The notes under the pieces: generated by a model
Told to the model about the DNA's origin: nothing
Databases searched by the model: none
The model's input: only the letters and a program-made list of their open reading frames with translations
Position numbers and translations under genes: made by a program
Assembly: GCA_021781255.1 (NCBI GenBank)
Contig: JAJXXG010000699.1
Coordinates: 1 to 7,983, forward strand
Origin: Acidobacteriota bacterium
GTDB taxonomy: Bacteria; Acidobacteriota; Terriglobia; Terriglobales; Acidobacteriaceae
Length of the DNA stretch: 7,983 bases
Reading direction: 5' to 3'
In this document: in pieces, positions 5,986 through 7,983 of the stretch
Numbering within the stretch: the stretch's first letter is position 1
Layout: the number at the start of each line of letters is the position of its first letter

Positions 5986-6222
5986 TTTGTGATTCCTTTG
6001 GATGAAATTCCGGGCGTACCCGGTCCTACATCCGCTAGTCACGCGCACCCATTCGGTGCGGCTCTCACGGCCAACGTGGTTGTTAAAGCCACATTGGGTT
6101 AGATTGATGGACACAACTCCGCACCACCCGGCGCTCCCCGTTACTCCGCCATCGGTGCCCGTGCCTAAAATCCCCTGTACAGCGGCAGCTATCACGGACG
6201 GCTCCGCGCTACTTCACGGAGC
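5986..6222 (-). promoter_or_regulatory. Long structured leader upstream of the capsid gene
   Basis: This stretch has no credible gene but four clean dyads. In RNA order they are: GCTCCG (6201-6206) with CGGAGC (6217-6222); 6071-6079 with 6089-6097, a 9-bp stem whose only non-Watson-Crick pair becomes G-U in minus-strand RNA; CGCACC (6044-6049) with GGTGCG (6055-6060); and CCGGG (6010-6014) with CCCGG (6019-6023), enclosed by GGATG (6000-6004) with CATCC (6029-6033). The last stem ends at the base next to the AAAGGAA ribosome binding site (5999-5993), so its folding could control capsid translation. The wobble pair favours function in the minus-strand RNA. It could be a translational operator, a riboswitch-like element or a packaging signal; no known class was recognised. 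Confidence 0.45.
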
Positions 6223-6273
6223 AGCTCAAAATTGTGTCGATTAGTCGAAAGGTCGGAAGATCGGAAGCGAAGA

Positions 6274-6636
6274 TTAGTTCCGTGTGTCGGGAAGCAGCCA
6301 GAGGCGCTCTAGCTCCGCCACCTCAACCGCTGCAAAACTGTCACAGAAGAGCGAGTGGAGATATTCAAGGAAAACGTCCATCAGTGTGGACACTTGCTCC
6401 GGCTCCAAAGGCTCTTTGAAGGCGGCACGCGGAGCCGTACCACACAAGCCCATCACGCCTACACTCCGCAAGCCGCGTCCGGGCCATCGTGCCTTCAGCT
6501 CGTCAAGCGTCTGCCCATCCGCCATTCTTGGCTTGAGTGGAATAAACTCCGCGTCACGGGGTGCCGTGCCTAACAGAACAAGGACCGCAACGGACGCCTC
6601 AAGCGCCAACTGCTCAGACTTCTCCGTGTATGTCAT
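6274..6636 (-). CDS. Hypothetical protein upstream of capsid, 120 aa
   Basis: The ATG at 6636 has AAGGTGA 6-7 nt upstream and was chosen as the start. A GTG at 6645 in the same frame would overlap the previous stop (GTGA) but has a poorer ribosome binding site. The protein starts MTYTEKSEQLALEASVAVLV, has a Gly-rich middle (GRGLRSVGVMGLCGTAPR) and ends in an acidic helical stretch followed by ELERLWLLPDTRN. No membrane helix of full length, catalytic motif or recognised family is visible. It follows the 186-aa gene directly, so both are likely in one transcript. The 288-bp structured gap to capsid comes next. Confidence 0.65.
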   Translation of the reverse strand: MTYTEKSEQLALEASVAVLVLLGTAPRDAEFIPLKPRMADGQTLDELKARWPGRGLRSVGVMGLCGTAPRAAFKEPLEPEQVSTLMDVFLEYLHSLFCDSFAAVEVAELERLWLLPDTRN

Positions 6637-6641
6637 GCCTG

Positions 6642-7202
6642 TCACCTTGCTTGCAATCCGTTTCGCAGCTCTTCAAATGGGACCGCCAAACCACCCTCAT
6701 CCACTCGTCCGTCTAGCTCCCGGAATTCATCTCGCACGGCATTTGCTGCTCGATGTAAGCGCGGATCAACGCGCCAAGACTGAATCCATACGGAACGGCT
6801 TTCTTTGGCTCTTTCATCTCTGTCACGCTGCCAGAACACCACGCCAAGTGGAACCATCTTGCTTTTGGCGTACCGTTCGGTATCTTTCAAGAGGTCCGGG
6901 ATGCCCTTGATCGTGGCGGGGATGGGCAGCATGACTGCCGTGCTTGCGTTGAACGGCTGCCCGGCAAATGTGGCATCCACGAGGACAAAAGCAGCCCGCG
7001 CATCCCGCTCGGAAAGCTCCGCCTTCTTCATTGCCCTGCGGATGTCCCGATAGGAGACATATGCAGCAAGCACCGCGTCCTCAAGGTCCTCAAATTCACG
7101 ATCTGACTTCCGCCGTGGTCCCGCGTTGAATGCCCGGCGAACCAATGCCGCCTTCGTCCACGTGGATGCCATCAGGTTTGTCTTTGCCTCAGCCGTTACC
7201 AT
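6642..7202 (-). CDS. Hypothetical protein, 186 aa, basic and helical N-terminus
   Basis: The ATG at 7202 is preceded by AGGGAGAGAAC, a good ribosome binding site, and overlaps the end of the upstream gene by 7 bp, indicating coupling. Residues 1-75 are rich in Arg, Lys and Ala and look helical (WTKAALVRRAFNAGPRRK, YRDIRRAMKKAELSERDARA), possibly DNA-binding. The C-terminal half contains STAVMLPIPATIKGIPDLL and VPLGVVFWQRDRDERAKESR, which suggests an alpha/beta domain. I do not know the family. Its position two genes before the capsid is where terminase or portal would normally be, but it resembles neither. Confidence 0.7.
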   Translation of the reverse strand: MVTAEAKTNLMASTWTKAALVRRAFNAGPRRKSDREFEDLEDAVLAAYVSYRDIRRAMKKAELSERDARAAFVLVDATFAGQPFNASTAVMLPIPATIKGIPDLLKDTERYAKSKMVPLGVVFWQRDRDERAKESRSVWIQSWRVDPRLHRAANAVRDEFRELDGRVDEGGLAVPFEELRNGLQAR

Positions 7203-7756
7203 GTTCTCTCCCTGTTATCTCCCCGCGTAAAGACCCATTTTTCAGGGCGGCATTCGATGCTGCCGCATCGTATAACAGGCCGTGAAACTAAGACGTTCAG
7301 GGGTGTTGCAGAATCCGTGATGATCTGCTCTATGAGTACTTCCGGGTCCGCGGCTGCAATCCCTCCGTATCCATAACTCAGATAGTCCGACTTGCCCCGT
7401 TCTTCGGATTCCCCTGCATTGGACAGTTTCCACTTCCAATAAGCCTTAAGCAGCTTGTATTCATCAGGTGTCAACTGGGTGGGCCGCCTCTGAGCACGTC
7501 TACGCACCTCACGGTCACTCAGTTTCACGGCTTCCGCTAACGTGCAGCCTGGATATTCAAACGGCTTTGTATTGCGTTTGTGTACTCCGGTAGGCTCCGG
7601 GAGCGCATCCGGCGCTCGGAACCAGCCGCTAAGGCAAGAAGCAATTACGTCCCACTCTTCTTGCCGTGTTGCGCCAGCTGGTATTGCACCCGTGCCGAAT
7701 ATATACCGCCGCATGTCCCATTCTTCTTGGCTATTCCATTCTTGCTGTCGCATCAT
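7196..7756 (-). CDS. Hypothetical protein, 186 aa, first full gene of the minus-strand operon
   Basis: The start is placed at the ATG pair 7756/7753, with GGGGA about 10 nt upstream; the upstream GTG at 7777 lacks a ribosome binding site. The pentapeptide QEEWD occurs twice near the N-terminus (around RRYIFG and VIASCL). Next come a basic helical region (KLSDREVRRRAQRRPTQL, then TPDEYKLLKAYWKWKL) and an acidic C-terminal part ending RGDNRERTW. No known motif was found; a small regulator or nucleic-acid-binding protein is possible. Its start overlaps the stop of a 21-codon upstream ORF (TGATG), and its stop overlaps the next gene by 7 bp. The three-gene run is probably one transcript from the promoter/operator near 7831. 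Confidence 0.65.
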   Translation of the reverse strand: MMRQQEWNSQEEWDMRRYIFGTGAIPAGATRQEEWDVIASCLSGWFRAPDALPEPTGVHKRNTKPFEYPGCTLAEAVKLSDREVRRRAQRRPTQLTPDEYKLLKAYWKWKLSNAGESEERGKSDYLSYGYGGIAAADPEVLIEQIITDSATPLNVLVSRPVIRCGSIECRPEKWVFTRGDNRERTW

Positions 7757-7818
7757 GCGATTTGTCCCCACACCCACTGCGGATTCGCCGCTAGTTCATT
7801 GAATCCATTAAATTTCAT
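7753..7818 (-). CDS. Possible 21-aa leader peptide
   Basis: ATG at 7818 opens a short frame encoding MKFNGFNELAANPQWVWGQI and a final Ala, ending in TGA at 7755-7753. That stop overlaps the next ATG as TGATG. The ATG is the end of the left arm of a perfect inverted repeat, and only a weak CGGAA precedes it. It may be a leader peptide for coupling. It may instead be the true N-terminus of the next gene displaced by a frameshift, since the peptide composition resembles that protein. Two adjacent Trp codons (one apart) would suit attenuation, but no attenuator hairpin was found. Confidence 0.35.
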   Translation of the reverse strand: MKFNGFNELAANPQWVWGQIA

Positions 7819-7848
7819 TATTCCGAGAATATTATAATCTCGGAATAA
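7818..7848. promoter_or_regulatory. Perfect 11-bp inverted repeat with TATAAT in the centre
   Basis: TTATTCCGAGA (7818-7828) and TCTCGGAATAA (7838-7848) are exact reverse complements around the 9-nt centre ATATTATAA. TATAAT can be read on both strands (minus: 7836-7831; plus: 7833-7838). On the minus strand a start site would fall a few bases before the leader-peptide ATG. No good -35 was found 16-18 bp upstream. A dyad over a -10 box is the classic layout of an operator bound by a dimeric repressor. The regulator is not in the window. Confidence 0.6.
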
Positions 7849-7923
7849 GATAATACCTCGAATAAATGTAGTCTTGTTTGGGTTGGGCTATACCGGGACA
7901 GAAGGAAGGTATTTTTCGGACGC

Positions 7924-7963
7924 TAAGTGGATGCCCTAAATGGACGGCTTAAATGGACGTTAA
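7924..7963. repeat. Three 13-bp iteron-like direct repeats
   Basis: Units start at 7924 (TAAGTGGATGC), 7937 (TAAATGGACGG) and 7950 (TAAATGGACGT), with an exact 13-bp period, and another TAAG follows at 7961. A degenerate GGACG just before (7918-7922) keeps the phase roughly. Such arrays serve as initiator (iteron), excisionase or regulator binding sites. The array is near the window end and could continue. Confidence 0.5.
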
Positions 7964-7983
7964 GTATATCTATTTTCTTAAGA

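Noticed and set aside
5986..6195. 70-residue N-terminal extension of the capsid
   Set aside because: It begins at GTG inside a hairpin-rich leader, and the ATG at 5985 has a good ribosome binding site and starts the typical coil.
6284..6910. Plus-strand 208-codon frame
   Set aside because: It is antisense to the 120-aa and 186-aa genes; Ser/Arg/Pro-rich composition is typical of a shadow frame.
1..7983. CRISPR arrays, complete tRNA or rRNA genes, insertion sequences with inverted ends
   Set aside because: No regularly spaced repeats with unique spacers, no complete cloverleaf, and no transposase with terminal repeats were seen on either strand.

Overview
The window looks like one end of an integrated, partly decayed phage-type element in a GC-moderate Gram-negative-style genome. 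Gene style and intergenic sequences remind me of soil Acidobacteriota, but that is only an impression; nothing in the window fixes the taxonomy. At the far left (about 63-83, minus strand) is the last 21 nt of a tRNA-Ser-like gene, including CGAATCCCAC and the CCA end, without the rest of the tRNA. That is the usual footprint of a tyrosine-recombinase attachment site. Its orientation puts chromosome to the left (1-62) and the element to the right. A near-perfect palindrome and a 10-bp tandem repeat follow, then about 450 bp without a convincing gene.

On the plus strand, 647-2889 carries a two-gene defence operon. The first gene encodes an ABC/AAA-type ATPase with Walker A, signature, Walker B and H-loop. 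The second, overlapping it by 4 nt, encodes a DUF4435/TOPRIM-like protein. This is the architecture of PARIS (AriA + AriB), an abortive-infection system in which a phage anti-restriction protein triggers the ATPase to release a TOPRIM nuclease that cuts host tRNA. The region reads visibly less GC-rich than the phage genes.

Facing it on the minus strand (2918-3381) are two abutting C-terminal remnants of related tyrosine recombinases. Both have damaged catalytic sites, and in one the catalytic tyrosine codon has become an amber stop. Two imperfect copies of a roughly 95-bp repeat (3383-3601) lie beside them.

From 3602 to 7818 all genes are on the minus strand. Read in their own direction they are: a possible leader peptide overlapping a perfect 11-bp inverted repeat; three short unknown genes that are tightly packed or overlapping; a long structured leader; an HK97-fold major capsid protein with an N-terminal scaffold-like coil; a strongly structured 273-bp intergenic region with a candidate pseudoknot; and two small coupled genes, the last encoding two tandem HTH-like repeats. 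No portal, terminase, protease or tail gene is visible. The element could therefore be a degraded prophage, a capsid-carrying satellite, or the edge of a complete prophage whose remaining genes are off-window to the right. At the right edge are three 13-bp iteron-like repeats.

The most interesting items are the PARIS-like module inside a phage-derived element, the two structured non-coding regions flanking the capsid gene, and the recombinase remnants.
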